Below, in pieces: positions 10,853 through 19,582 of a DNA stretch of 64,000 nucleotides. The notes beneath the pieces are model-generated. The model did no database searches, was not told the DNA's origin, and worked only from the letters and a program-made list of their open reading frames with translations. Both the position numbers and the translations under genes were made by a program. Numbering within the stretch: position 1 is the stretch's first letter; each line of letters begins with the position of its first letter. Origin of the DNA: Agrobacterium tumefaciens (lineage in GTDB: Bacteria; Pseudomonadota; Alphaproteobacteria; Rhizobiales; Rhizobiaceae); the NCBI GenBank assembly GCA_025560025.1, contig CP048485.1, positions 1,674,001 to 1,738,000 on the forward strand. Direction: 5' to 3'.

Positions 10853-11548
10853 ATGCAGGATGGCCGTATGCCGTTTGAACACGGCGACGAGGACAAACCC
10901 AATTCAAGAAACAGCGGTTTCCTTCCGGATATAAGTCTGCCCTCCTCCCTGCCCGCGGAACCAGTCCCCATCGCCGACATGGCCAATATCTTCGGAGTAA
11001 CGCACCGGACCCTGCATTTTTATGAGGAGAAGGCGCTGCTGACGTCGAAGCGCATTGGCCAGATGCGGGTCTATACCCACCGCAACGTCAAGCGCATGGC
11101 GGTCATCAATGTCTGTCGCGAAGTGGGCATTTCCGTCGCCGCCATTACCGAGATCATGGAAAAACTTGTCCGCTCGCTCTCGCAGGAAGAGGCGGACGAC
11201 ATCTTCCACGCGGCGCTGAGGCAGCGAAAGAGGGAATTGACGGCCGAGCTTTCCACCCTTCAACGTCAGGCGCAGCAGATCGAGGAACTGCTCGTCACCG
11301 ACAGCGATGCGGACGGACTGGATGCCGGGGAACGGGCGCCAACCAGGGACATCGCGCTGACCGACGCCGAGCGGAAATGCCTGGAGCTGATGGCGGAGGG
11401 TTATGCGCCGGTGCGGCTCGCCCGTGCCCTTGGTATTTCAGGCAGCGACCTCAATGTGCTGGAAGCGAAAATCATCGGCAAGTTCAATGCCAGCAACCGC
11501 TTTCAGGCGGTCGCCAAGGCGGTCCTGCTCGGCGTCATCCGCGCTTAG
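10853..11548 (+). CDS. MerR-type regulator with C-terminal LuxR-like HTH
   Basis: A 231-residue regulator. After a 35-residue polar tail, a MerR winged HTH occupies about residues 37-105 (IADMANIFGVTHRTLHFYEE, then RVYTHRNVKRMAVI), followed by a coiled-coil linker (about 115-145). The last 60 residues (TDAERKCLELMAEGY, then LARALGISGSDLNVLEAKI and ASNRFQAVAKAVLLGVI) match the LuxR/GerE HTH pattern, so the protein has two DNA-binding modules. No metal-binding cysteines of the metal-sensing MerR type are present. A strong ribosome site AAGGGGGAG precedes the ATG. The target and effector are unknown. Confidence 0.85.
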   Translation: MQDGRMPFEHGDEDKPNSRNSGFLPDISLPSSLPAEPVPIADMANIFGVTHRTLHFYEEKALLTSKRIGQMRVYTHRNVKRMAVINVCREVGISVAAITEIMEKLVRSLSQEEADDIFHAALRQRKRELTAELSTLQRQAQQIEELLVTDSDADGLDAGERAPTRDIALTDAERKCLELMAEGYAPVRLARALGISGSDLNVLEAKIIGKFNASNRFQAVAKAVLLGVIRA

Positions 11549-11554
11549 TCAAGA

Positions 11555-12682
11555 TCAGCGAACGATTGTCAGTGTCTCTGCTGCACGGGTAATGGCGGTG
11601 TAAAGCCACCTTTCGCGCGAATCCCGGAAGGCATAACTCTCATCGAAGAGAACCACATTGTTCCATTGCGAACCCTGCGCTTTGTGCACTGTGAGCGCAT
11701 AGCCGAAATCGAACTCGTCATAACGCTTGCGCGTGGACCACGGAATTTCCGTCTCCACATCCTCGAACGCGGCCTTCAGCAATTTGATCTTGGCAGCACC
11801 GCGATCCATATCGTCGTCTTCGGGCCGGATCATGAGATTGATGCCGGGCTTCACCGTCTCACGCGAAGAACTCATGACCTGCCAGAGCGAACCGTTCAGC
11901 AGGCCCTTGGCCGGATCGTTCCTCAGGCAAACCAGCTTGTCGCCGGATTGCGGATAATCGGCCGTAAAGCCCTTCAGCTCGCGAAGCCGCTGGTTATAAC
12001 GGCGGCGGGTGCGATTGGTGCCGACAAGCACCTGGTCGGCATCGAGCACCAGCGACTGCGTCACCTCGGATTTGGAGATCACCTGTGCTGCGCCGTAATC
12101 GCCACGCATGATCTCGCGGCCCTCCCGCACATCCATGGCAAGATGGATGATGGGATTGTCCTTGGCCTGACGATGGATTTCCGACAGCAGATAATCGGGC
12201 TCCTGCTCGGTGAAGAAGCCACCACCCGAAACCGGCGGCAGCTGGCCGGGATCGCCAAGCACGAGGATCGGCGTGCCGAAACTCATCAGATCCTTGCCGA
12301 GCTGCTCGTCCACCATGGAACATTCGTCGATGATGATGAGTGCCGCCTTGGCAAGCGGGCTCTGGCGGTTGATGGAGAACATCGGCGCGATGGATGTCTT
12401 GCCGGTTTCCTCATCTTCCACCGTTTCTTCACCGCGCGGGCGATAGATTAGCGAATGAATGGTGCGGGCGTTGGTGGCGCCGCGTGAGCGCAACACCTGC
12501 GCCGCCTTGCCGGTGAAGGCCGCAAACAGCACTTCACCATCGACATTTTCCGCGAAATGTTTGGCAAGCGTCGTCTTGCCGGTTCCGGCATAACCGAACA
12601 GCCGGAAAACCGGCGTCCGGCCTTCCTTCAGCCAGCGGGAAACAGCCTTCAGCGCTTCGTCCTGTTGCGGTGAAAATAACAT
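11555..12682 (-). CDS. RecD-like/AAA_30 DNA helicase
   Basis: A 375-residue superfamily 1 helicase of the RecD/Dda type. Walker A GYAGTGKTT lies at residues 29-37, Walker B IIIDECSM at about 115, motif III GDPGQLPPVSGG at about 142, and the C-terminal UvrD_C_2 block (YALTVHKAQGSQW, YTAITRA) supplies motifs V-VI. It lacks the N-terminal domain of RecD1 and is shorter than RecD2, so it is an isolated helicase core, as in stand-alone exonuclease V alpha-like proteins of alphaproteobacteria. It converges closely on the MerR-type gene (6 bases apart). Confidence 0.9.
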   Translation of the reverse strand: MLFSPQQDEALKAVSRWLKEGRTPVFRLFGYAGTGKTTLAKHFAENVDGEVLFAAFTGKAAQVLRSRGATNARTIHSLIYRPRGEETVEDEETGKTSIAPMFSINRQSPLAKAALIIIDECSMVDEQLGKDLMSFGTPILVLGDPGQLPPVSGGGFFTEQEPDYLLSEIHRQAKDNPIIHLAMDVREGREIMRGDYGAAQVISKSEVTQSLVLDADQVLVGTNRTRRRYNQRLRELKGFTADYPQSGDKLVCLRNDPAKGLLNGSLWQVMSSSRETVKPGINLMIRPEDDDMDRGAAKIKLLKAAFEDVETEIPWSTRKRYDEFDFGYALTVHKAQGSQWNNVVLFDESYAFRDSRERWLYTAITRAAETLTIVR

Positions 12683-12806
12683 GCGCCCTCATCGCAGGAT
12701 TCGAGCACCATGCGCAACAGAAAAAGAACGAAAGATGAATCGCCGCGTGAGAATGCGGCAATAAAACACGGCTGGTTTTTAAGCCGTGGTCGCTATCATC
12801 CCTCGT

Positions 12807-14093
12807 ATGAAGATATTGATTCTCGGCGCAACAGGTTTCATCGGTTCGGAGGTTCTTAAAAGCCTGCACCTCCACGGGCATGCCGTGACGGGGCTGGCGC
12901 GTTCGGTCACCCGCGCCCGCGACAAATGGCCTTTCGCCAACTGGGTCTCAGCCGATCTTTCCAAGATGACTCACGCGACAGACTGGTCATCGCTCGTCCA
13001 TGACCATGACGCCATTGTCAATTGTGCGGGCGCTCTGCAGGACGGCCTGTCGGATAACCTTGCCGCGACGCAGGAAAAGGCGATGCTGGCGCTTTATGAA
13101 GAAGCGGCACAGACGGGCGGCAGACGGATAATCCAGATATCGGCCCGCACGGCGGGGGCCGCATCCGGCCTGCCCTTCCTCGCCACCAAACGCCGCGCCG
13201 ATGAGGCGCTCGCCGCAAGCGGTCTGCCTCACGTCATTCTGCGCCCCGCACTGGTGGTTGGGCGAAACGCGCACGGCGGCACGGCACTTGTGCGCGCACT
13301 TGCAGGCTTTCCCTTCGTGGTGCCGCTCGTCAATGGACAAATCGCCGTCCGGACGGTCGCGGTGGAGGATGTGGCAGCCGTGGTATGTGCGGCGATCGAC
13401 GGCGAAATCCCGGCGGACAGCGATCTCGAACTCGCCGCGAAGGAAACGCTGACATTGCAGGACGTGGTCGCCAGACACCGGCAATGGCTGGGCCTGCCCC
13501 GTGCTCCGATCATAAATCTTCCCGCCGCCTTAATGCGCCCCGTCGGCCTTGTGGCGGATGCCGCAGGCAAACTCGGCTGGCGGTCGCCGCTGCGTTCGAC
13601 CGCCATGACGGTCATGTCGGAAGGCGTCGTGACGGAGAATGAAGCAGGAGCGGCGATGGCCTCACTCAAGACCCTGGAACAGACGCTGGCCGCTCACCCT
13701 TCCGGCGTGCAGGACCTGTGGTTTGCCAGATTATATCTGCTGAACCCCCTGATCGTTCTCTGCCTGTCTCTATTCTGGCTGCTATCCGGCCTCATGCCGC
13801 TGCTGAATATCACTGGAGCAGCGGCGCATTTCCTGCCCTTTATGCCGCACACGTCGGCTGTCATTCTAACGCTCGCCACCTGCCTCATCGATATAGCTCT
13901 CGGCATCGCCGTCCTGCTGCGGCCTCTCGCCAGAAAGGCGCTTGTCGCCATGCTGCTGGTCAGCGCCGCTTATCTGGCCGGCGGCAGCCTGCTGGAACCG
14001 ACCCTTTGGCTCGACCCGCTCGGTCCTCTGGTCAAGGTTCTGCCTTCCGTCGCCCTGACGCTCGTTGCCCTCGCCACCTTGGATGAACGCTGA
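12807..14093 (+). CDS. SDR/NmrA oxidoreductase fused to a DoxX-like membrane domain
   Basis: A 428-residue two-domain protein. The first 290 residues are an atypical SDR (NAD(P)-binding ILGATGFIGSEV at residues 4-15; LRPALVVGR) as in NmrA or NDUFA9-type proteins. The C-terminal 130 residues carry four hydrophobic segments (beginning LYLLNPLIVLCLSLFWLLSG) resembling DoxX. The ATG at 12807 begins the Rossmann fold directly; no clear ribosome site is seen. The stop overlaps the start of the DUF2269 gene by one base, implying co-translation. Such fusions are annotated widely but have no firm biochemical role that I know of. Confidence 0.85.
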   Translation: MKILILGATGFIGSEVLKSLHLHGHAVTGLARSVTRARDKWPFANWVSADLSKMTHATDWSSLVHDHDAIVNCAGALQDGLSDNLAATQEKAMLALYEEAAQTGGRRIIQISARTAGAASGLPFLATKRRADEALAASGLPHVILRPALVVGRNAHGGTALVRALAGFPFVVPLVNGQIAVRTVAVEDVAAVVCAAIDGEIPADSDLELAAKETLTLQDVVARHRQWLGLPRAPIINLPAALMRPVGLVADAAGKLGWRSPLRSTAMTVMSEGVVTENEAGAAMASLKTLEQTLAAHPSGVQDLWFARLYLLNPLIVLCLSLFWLLSGLMPLLNITGAAAHFLPFMPHTSAVILTLATCLIDIALGIAVLLRPLARKALVAMLLVSAAYLAGGSLLEPTLWLDPLGPLVKVLPSVALTLVALATLDER

Positions 14094-14575
14094 TGACACT
14101 TGAGGAACTGCTGCGGCTTGCCCATGTCATCGGCGCGACGGTGCTGTTCGGCACCGGCGCGGGCATTGCCTTTTTCATGGTGATGGCACGGCGGACGGCC
14201 AGCCCGGCGCTGATCGCCCATGTCTCAGGCACCGTCGTCATCGCCGACACGGTCTTTACCGCCACCGCCGCGATCATCCAACCGGTCACCGGATATTTTC
14301 TCGCGCGCATCATCGGCTGGCCGCTGACCGAGGGCTGGATCGCCCTTTCGCTAGGCCTTTATGTCTTCACCGGCATTTTCTGGCTGCCGGTGGTGTGGAT
14401 ACAGATCAGGCTGCGCGATATCGCCCGCGACTGCGCCGCCAACGGACAGGCCCTGCCGGCGCAATGGTTCCGCCTTTACCGCATCTGGTTCGCCTGCGGT
14501 TTTCCCGCCTTTTTCGCGGTTCTCGGCATCATCTGGCTCATGCTCAACAAGCCGGACATTCCCCTGTTCGGCTGA
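14093..14575 (+). CDS. DUF2269 family integral membrane protein
   Basis: A 160-residue membrane protein with four predicted transmembrane helices (about residues 8-30, 45-68, 80-103 and 132-154) and a conserved early His (LRLAHVIGATVLFG). This matches DUF2269, a family of unknown function. It is translationally coupled (ATGA-type one-base overlap) to the SDR-DoxX gene, so the two probably form one membrane complex or pathway. Confidence 0.85.
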   Translation: MTLEELLRLAHVIGATVLFGTGAGIAFFMVMARRTASPALIAHVSGTVVIADTVFTATAAIIQPVTGYFLARIIGWPLTEGWIALSLGLYVFTGIFWLPVVWIQIRLRDIARDCAANGQALPAQWFRLYRIWFACGFPAFFAVLGIIWLMLNKPDIPLFG

Positions 14576-14581
14576 TGCGGC

Positions 14582-15064
14582 TCAATTGACCGCCTGTCGT
14601 TCGACAAGCTGCGCCAGCTGCTCCGCAACCGTGTTCCAGCCGTCGAAGAAACCCATCTCGGCATGCCTGTCGCGATCTTCAGGATTTCTGTGCATGGCAT
14701 AGGCCACATATTCCATGCCGTCAGGGTGGTCGCGAAATGTCATGACGGCGGTAAGAAACGGGCGGGCGGATGGACGAAAGCCTTCGGTCAGCGCATCGGT
14801 GAAGACCAGACGCTCCTCATGATCCACCGCGAGAAAACATCCGCTTATGTGATCGCCGAATGCCTTGCCGTCCTCACTGTAGCGCGTCTCGAACGCGCCG
14901 CCGGGGTAAAGCTCCATTTTCTCGACGCGGCATTGGCCGGGATGCGGCACCCACCATTGTTCAAGGCTGGTCTTGTCGACCCACGCGTTCCAGACGAGCC
15001 GGCGCGGCGCCCTGATGATGCGTGAAATCTTCAGGTCGAGATCGGGATTGAAACTCTCGGTCAT
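14582..15064 (-). CDS. SRPBCC/AHSA1 domain protein
   Basis: A 160-residue START-like protein of the activator of Hsp90 ATPase homologue 1 (AHSA1) family: ISRIIRAPRRLVWNAWVD, EQWWVPHPGQC and GWNTVAEQLAQLV are the usual blocks. Such proteins bind small hydrophobic ligands. Its start overlaps the stop of the upstream ArsR gene by four bases, making a two-gene operon. A second ArsR/AHSA1 pair lies at 19052-19943. Confidence 0.9.
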   Translation of the reverse strand: MTESFNPDLDLKISRIIRAPRRLVWNAWVDKTSLEQWWVPHPGQCRVEKMELYPGGAFETRYSEDGKAFGDHISGCFLAVDHEERLVFTDALTEGFRPSARPFLTAVMTFRDHPDGMEYVAYAMHRNPEDRDRHAEMGFFDGWNTVAEQLAQLVERQAVN

Positions 15065-15420
15065 TGGTCATTCTCCCCTTTGCTGGACAGCCTGTCCTGT
15101 TGCGCAATGACGAATTGTTCGAGCCTGTCGGTGCGGCCTTCCCAGATGGCGCGTTGTTGCGACAACCAGCCATCGAGCATCGAAAATCGCTGCTTTTCCA
15201 GTGAGCAGAACCGCACCCGCCCCTGCTTGCGCGTCACGATCAGCCCGGCCTCTTCCAGCTGGCGGATATGTTTCATGAACGACGGCAAGGCCATGGCGAA
15301 GGGTTCCGCAAGCGTGCCGATGCTCGCATCGCCACCCCCCAGCCGCAAAAGAACGGCCCGGCGGGTCGGATCGGCAAGAGACTGGAAGATATCGTTGAGC
15401 GCTTCTGAATAGTTTTCCAT
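15061..15420 (-). CDS. ArsR family repressor (SdpR-like, non-metal)
   Basis: A 119-residue winged HTH of the ArsR superfamily: FQSLADPTRRAVLLRL, IGTLAEPFAMALPSFMKHIRQLEEAGLI (recognition helix) and VRFCSLEK. The metal-binding ELCVCDL motif is absent, which fits the ArsR subgroup that pairs with AHSA1 genes. The ATG at 15420 is chosen over an in-frame GTG at 15435. An imperfect dyad ACTTA(10)TAAGT at 15444-15463 is a possible operator. It is transcribed with the AHSA1 gene and divergent from the COG4315 operon. Confidence 0.9.
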   Translation of the reverse strand: MENYSEALNDIFQSLADPTRRAVLLRLGGGDASIGTLAEPFAMALPSFMKHIRQLEEAGLIVTRKQGRVRFCSLEKQRFSMLDGWLSQQRAIWEGRTDRLEQFVIAQQDRLSSKGENDQ

Positions 15421-15491
15421 AAGGCTAACTATCACGACAAAACACTTAGCTCAATGGATAAGTTTAAAAATCGCAAAAATCGCGATGCAAT

Positions 15492-15521
15492 GGGGAATAA
15501 ACCGGTATCCTGCGGTGTCTC
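15492..15521 (+). promoter_or_regulatory. Candidate ECF-sigma promoter
   Basis: GGGGAATAAACCGG followed about 16 bases later by GGTGTCTC resembles the GGGAATAA / cGTCT-type elements seen before some ECF sigma operons. It lies about 50-75 bases before the COG4315 gene start, where an autoregulatory promoter for this sigma factor operon would be expected. The match is from memory and untested. Confidence 0.45.
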
Positions 15522-15568
15522 TTGATGTGCTGGCGGCAGAGGCCGCCCGAACCAAGGAGGATATGTCC

Positions 15569-15943
15569 ATGAAGATCCGCTTTATCGTTCCCGCCCTCGT
15601 TCTGGCATTTGCCGGAACGGCCTATGCGGCCCCTGCGGTCGAAACGGTCAAGACCGAAAAAGGCAATGTTCTTGCCGGCGAAAAAGGCATGACGCTCTAC
15701 ACTTTCAAGAACGACAAGAAGGGCGTATCCAATTGCTATGACAAATGCGCGGTGAACTGGCCGCCGTTTTTCGCAGCCACAGGCGACAAGGCCGAGGGGG
15801 CCTATTCGATCGTGACGCGCAAGGACGGCAAGATGCAATGGGCAAAGGACGGCATGCCGCTCTATTACTGGGTCAAGGACACGAAAAAAGGCGACGCCAC
15901 CGGCGACGGTATGAACGGTGTATGGGATGCCGCAAAACCCTGA
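15569..15943 (+). CDS. Secreted COG4315-type protein (PF03640 repeats)
   Basis: A 124-residue exported protein. Residues 1-20 (MKIRFIVPALVLAFAGTAYA) are a signal peptide with an AXA cleavage site and no lipobox, although the family is often labelled lipoprotein. The mature part has two family repeats, GMTLYTFKNDKKGVSNCYDKC with its Cys pair, and GMPLYYWVKD. The start at 15569 is fixed by AAGGAGG eight bases upstream; an ATG six bases earlier is too close. It leads a three-gene operon with the ECF sigma and anti-sigma genes. The family function is unknown. Confidence 0.9.
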   Translation: MKIRFIVPALVLAFAGTAYAAPAVETVKTEKGNVLAGEKGMTLYTFKNDKKGVSNCYDKCAVNWPPFFAATGDKAEGAYSIVTRKDGKMQWAKDGMPLYYWVKDTKKGDATGDGMNGVWDAAKP

Positions 15944-15947
15944 TGGC

Positions 15948-16484
15948 ATGAATGACGAAAAGCGGGGGAGCCTCTCCCCCGCAGCCGGCAGCTTCGAAAC
16001 GGAGATGCTGGCGCTGATACCCATGCTGCGGCGTTATTCCCGCAGCCTTTCCCGTTCCGACGCAGATGGCGAAGACCTTCTGCAGGATTGCGTGGAAAAG
16101 GCGCTGACGAACAGGCGGCAATGGCGCGGAACGGCCCTGAAATCATGGGCTTACACGATAATGACGAATCTTTATCGCAACCGCCACCGCGCCGAGAAAC
16201 GTCACCCGTCCGAGAGCCTCGACGGCCATGAGAGCATCGCCATTGCCGACACCCTCGGCGATACGCTGGAGAATGACCGGCTGCACGGCGCTCTGGCGCT
16301 TCTTTCACCCGAAATGCGCGCCGTGCTGATGCTGGTGACGGTGGAAGGTTACAGCTATCAGGAGGCGGCCGAGACGTTGTCGATCCCGGTCGGAACCGTC
16401 ATGTCCAGACTGTCCCGCGCCCGCGAAACCCTTCGCCAGCATCTGGCGGCGGATAATATCATTCCCCTGCGGAGACCAAGATGA
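15948..16484 (+). CDS. ECF-type RNA polymerase sigma factor
   Basis: A 178-residue sigma-70 family factor with region 2 (MLRRYSRSLSRSDADGEDLLQDCVEKAL, about residues 25-52; WAYTIMTNLYRNRHR) and region 4 (LSPEMRAVLMLVTVEGYSYQEAAETLSIPVGTVMSRLSRAR split over about 115-155). There is no C-terminal extension. The ATG at 15948 follows the upstream stop by four bases; an in-frame ATG at 15927 is possible. It overlaps the anti-sigma gene by four bases. The stimulus is unknown. Confidence 0.93.
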   Translation: MNDEKRGSLSPAAGSFETEMLALIPMLRRYSRSLSRSDADGEDLLQDCVEKALTNRRQWRGTALKSWAYTIMTNLYRNRHRAEKRHPSESLDGHESIAIADTLGDTLENDRLHGALALLSPEMRAVLMLVTVEGYSYQEAAETLSIPVGTVMSRLSRARETLRQHLAADNIIPLRRPR

Positions 16485-17269
16485 AAAGGCTAGAGGCCAT
16501 AACCGAAGACGATCTGCACGCCTATGTCGACGGACTGTTGTCCGACGATGACCGCGCGGCTGTCGAGGCCTGGCTGACCGAGAGGCCGGAAGAGCAGAGC
16601 CGCGTGGAGGACTGGAAAAAACAGGCCGAAACCCTGCGACAGACATTCGCCGCCTATGCCGCTTCGCATCCGCACGACATGTCGATGCTTGCTGCCAAGA
16701 AAACCAGGCCCGCATGGCGGCTGAAACCGCTTCTCCTGCGAACGGCCGCCGCCTTGCTGATCTTCACCGCAGGTGCCGTGGCCGGCAGGCTTTTGCCGCA
16801 GTCCTTCTCCACACCGCAGGACGTGGTGCTGGCAGCGCTGCCGACGGATATTCCCGCACAGGCAAAATCCGCCTATCTCATCTATGCGAGCGAGGTGCGC
16901 CATCCCGTCGAGGTCGGAGCCGGAGAGCAGCAGCACCTTGCGACATGGCTCGGCAAGCGGCTCGGTTATCCCTTCGCCATCCCTGATCTTTCCAAACTCG
17001 GATACGACCTGGTTGGCGGGCGTCTCATTCCCGTCAGCGGCAAGCCCGGCGCGATGCTGATGTATCAGGACAAGACCGGCCGCCGGGTGACGGTTCTGAT
17101 CGGCCATAATGAGGAAAACCGTACCACCAGCTTCCGCATGGCCAGCGCCGATGGCATCGAGACCTTCTACTGGATCGACAACGAACTCGGTTACGCCGTG
17201 TCAGCCGAACTGACACGCGACGAGGTGCAGGCAATCGCAGAGGAATGTTACCGTCAGTTTCCGGCTTAA
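16481..17269 (+). CDS. Membrane anti-sigma factor
   Basis: A 262-residue protein whose start overlaps the sigma gene by four bases, the standard sigma/anti-sigma coupling. The N-terminal 80 residues (DLHAYVDGLLSDDDRAAVEAWL) form an anti-sigma domain resembling the RsiW/ChrR family, but the zinc motif HxxxCxxC has lost its cysteines. One transmembrane helix lies at about residues 87-104, followed by a 160-residue periplasmic domain. This topology fits a sensor that releases sigma on an envelope signal. Confidence 0.88.
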   Translation: MKRLEAITEDDLHAYVDGLLSDDDRAAVEAWLTERPEEQSRVEDWKKQAETLRQTFAAYAASHPHDMSMLAAKKTRPAWRLKPLLLRTAAALLIFTAGAVAGRLLPQSFSTPQDVVLAALPTDIPAQAKSAYLIYASEVRHPVEVGAGEQQHLATWLGKRLGYPFAIPDLSKLGYDLVGGRLIPVSGKPGAMLMYQDKTGRRVTVLIGHNEENRTTSFRMASADGIETFYWIDNELGYAVSAELTRDEVQAIAEECYRQFPA

Positions 17270-17271
17270 AC

Positions 17272-17865
17272 CTATTTCAGCATCGGCCAGAGGCTGATGA
17301 CGAGAAGGACCGCCATGGTGATGTTGAACCATTTGAGCCGCACGGGAACGGACAGCCAGTCGCGCAGCGCCGAGCCGAAGCCCGCCCAGCTTGAAACACT
17401 GGGCAGATTGACGGCGGCGAAAACCACACCGACGATCAGAACGGTGACAAAATATTGTCCCTCATCCGTATAGGTCGCCATGGCGGTCACGGCCATTACC
17501 CACGCCTTGGGATTGACCCACTGAAAGGCGGCAGCGGCGGTAAAGCTCATCGGCACCGAGGCCGCCGTCCCCTCGTTCAGGCTGCGGGATGTGCCGATCT
17601 TCCAGGCGATCCAGACAAGATAAAGCCCGCCTGCAAATTTCAGCCCGGTATAAAGCAGGGGCACGGAATGCAGCAGCGCGCCAAGCCCAAATCCGACGCC
17701 AATCAGCAGCGACAGGAAACCGGCTCCGATGCCCAGCATATGGGGAATGGTGCGGCGGAAACCGAAATTCACGCCGGAGGCAAAAAGCATCATGTTGTTC
17801 GGGCCGGGCGTGATGGAGGTGGTGAACGCAAACAGCACCAGCGCGATGAAGGTTTCGGGATTCAT
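17272..17865 (-). CDS. LysE/RhtB family amino-acid exporter
   Basis: A 197-residue six-helix membrane exporter. The N-terminal FTTSITPGPNNMMLFASG carries the family hallmark PGPNN, and the proline-rich FQWVNPKAWVMA block is present in the middle. AGGAGAAAT precedes the ATG. Substrates of the family are amino acids or homoserine lactone-like compounds; the one here is unknown. It converges on the anti-sigma gene (two bases apart) and is divergent from the aldo/keto reductase gene. Confidence 0.92.
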   Translation of the reverse strand: MNPETFIALVLFAFTTSITPGPNNMMLFASGVNFGFRRTIPHMLGIGAGFLSLLIGVGFGLGALLHSVPLLYTGLKFAGGLYLVWIAWKIGTSRSLNEGTAASVPMSFTAAAAFQWVNPKAWVMAVTAMATYTDEGQYFVTVLIVGVVFAAVNLPSVSSWAGFGSALRDWLSVPVRLKWFNITMAVLLVISLWPMLK

Positions 17866-18028
17866 GATTTCTCCTGTGAAAAGACCCTATCCACTAGCCC
17901 ACCATCAAACCAGCCCGATCATCCGATCGGCGAAGTCAAATTTTTTGATGGATCGATCATTCCCATGCCGGGTTTGAGAAGTCGGAACAAAGGACTATTG
18001 TCCCATCAACAAGCGCTGGAGCAAACCG

Positions 18029-18874
18029 ATGTATGACGACATTCCTTCCGTCACCCTGCCATCCGGAAAAGAGGTTCCAGCCCTTGGCCTCGGCACCTGG
18101 AACATGGGCGATAGCCGATCATCCGCGACCCGGGAGGTTGAGAGCATTCGCAAGGCGATCGATCTCGGCATGACACTGATCGACACAGCTGAAATGTATG
18201 CGGACGGCCGATCTGAAGAGGTGGTGGGCAAGGCAATCTCCGGCCGCCGCGACGAGGTGTTTCTGGTCAGCAAGGTCTATCCCTGGAACGCCAGCGCCCG
18301 AGGCACAGTGGAGGCCTGCGAAAACAGCCTCGCAAGGCTCGGCACTGACCATCTCGATCTTTATCTGCTGCACTGGCGCGGCGAACATCCGCTGGCAGAA
18401 ACGGTTGCGGCTTTCGAGAGGCTGAAAAAAGACGGCAAGATCGGCAACTGGGGTGTCTCGAATTTCGATACCGATGACATGGAGGAGCTTTTCGCTGTCC
18501 CCGACGGCAAAAATTGCGCCGCCAATCAGGTTCTTTACAACCTGTCCCGACGCGGGCCGGAATTTTTGCTTCTGCCCTGGTGCCAGCAACATGGCGTGCC
18601 TCTGATGGCCTATTCCCCCATCGAGCAGGGCCGCATCCTCAACAACCACGAACTCATCCGCATCGCCAAGGCCTATCAGGCAACCCCGGCACAGCTGGCA
18701 CTGGCCTTTCTGCTGGAAAGGGACGGCGTCATCGCCATCCCGAAATCCGCCAGCGTCTCCCGCGTCGAGGAGAACCGTGGCGCCACCGACCTTGAAATAA
18801 CCGAAGAGGACTGGGCCGCGCTGGACGCCGCCTTCCCGCCGCCGACGCGCAGGATACCGCTGGAAATGCTGTGA
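18029..18874 (+). CDS. Aldo/keto reductase
   Basis: A 281-residue AKR of the DkgA-like group. The catalytic tetrad is visible: Asp and Tyr in [15 protein letters not shown] (about residues 50-64), Lys in [10 protein letters not shown] (about 83) and His in [10 protein letters not shown] (about 112). The NADPH-binding [13 protein letters not shown] block sits near residue 240. It reduces carbonyl compounds in the cytoplasm. The 163 bases shared with lysE hold the divergent promoters. The 177 bases downstream (18875-19051) contain only a GGCGCGG/CCGCGCC hairpin without a T-tract. Confidence 0.93.
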   Translation: MYDDIPSVTLPSGKEVPALGLGTWNMGDSRSSATREVESIRKAIDLGMTLIDTAEMYADGRSEEVVGKAISGRRDEVFLVSKVYPWNASARGTVEACENSLARLGTDHLDLYLLHWRGEHPLAETVAAFERLKKDGKIGNWGVSNFDTDDMEELFAVPDGKNCAANQVLYNLSRRGPEFLLLPWCQQHGVPLMAYSPIEQGRILNNHELIRIAKAYQATPAQLALAFLLERDGVIAIPKSASVSRVEENRGATDLEITEEDWAALDAAFPPPTRRIPLEML

Positions 18875-19051
18875 TCTAACAGGGCATTGAGAGGTTTTTC
18901 GGAATCAGGCAATCAAGCCTTTGAATCGAAATGTGAGCGTTTGGGGGGTACTTTGGCCACCGGGGCAATCGCGCCCATTGGCTACCCGCTGTAACCGCCA
19001 GCGACGGCGCGGCCAACCGCGCCGCCATGCCTTGGGACAAACCGTAATTTA

Positions 19052-19582
19052 TTACGGTATGCGCTGCTCATATTCCTCTTTCAGCCCCAGCCAGCTATCC
19101 CAGAAGGGTTTGGGCTCCTTTTCCTGAAGACGGGCGGCGAGAATATCGAGATGCGCGTGCCAGCCAGCGCTGACATTGAGCTTGGTCGTCCGGTCCACCA
19201 GCCTGCGATGGACCAGTGTCAGAAGCACATCCTTGCCCAGAGCCTGAAGCTCGATCGACACCTCTCCGCCCTCGCCCCAGCTGAAGACGAGGCGATGTGG
19301 CGGAATGACGGTGATGATGCGCGAGGCCATCCTGTTCTCTTCGGAAAACCCTTCCGGGCGGTGGCCAGGCGGATCGGAAAGCTCGTCGTTGCGCCAGACC
19401 AGTTCGAAAGGCGCATCAGGCGCAAGCCGCATTTCCCCCGATGCCAGCCAGCGGCGGCGAAGCTCGCTTTGTGTCAGATAGGCCCATACCCGGTCGATCG
19501 GCCCCGGCAGGAGCCGTTCTATCTTCAGGGTAGCCGGCTCGACGAGACGGCCATAGGCGTCAGGCATTGCAATATCAGCCAT
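19052..19582 (-). CDS. SRPBCC/AHSA1 domain protein (second cassette)
   Basis: A 176-residue AHSA1-like START-domain protein (LKIERLLPGPIDRVWAYL, ELRRRWLASGEM, PHRLVFSWGEG and GWHAHLDILAARL). The ATG at 19582 has GGAGG eight bases upstream and overlaps the last codons of the upstream ArsR gene by eight bases. It is distinct in sequence from the AHSA1 gene at 14582-15064 but has the same operon layout, so the two cassettes are paralogous in design and are not a recent duplication. Confidence 0.9.
   Translation of the reverse strand: MADIAMPDAYGRLVEPATLKIERLLPGPIDRVWAYLTQSELRRRWLASGEMRLAPDAPFELVWRNDELSDPPGHRPEGFSEENRMASRIITVIPPHRLVFSWGEGGEVSIELQALGKDVLLTLVHRRLVDRTTKLNVSAGWHAHLDILAARLQEKEPKPFWDSWLGLKEEYEQRIP

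Noticed and set aside
19004..19022. GGCGCGG/CCGCGCC hairpin after the aldo/keto reductase gene as a terminator
   Set aside because: No T-tract follows on either strand.
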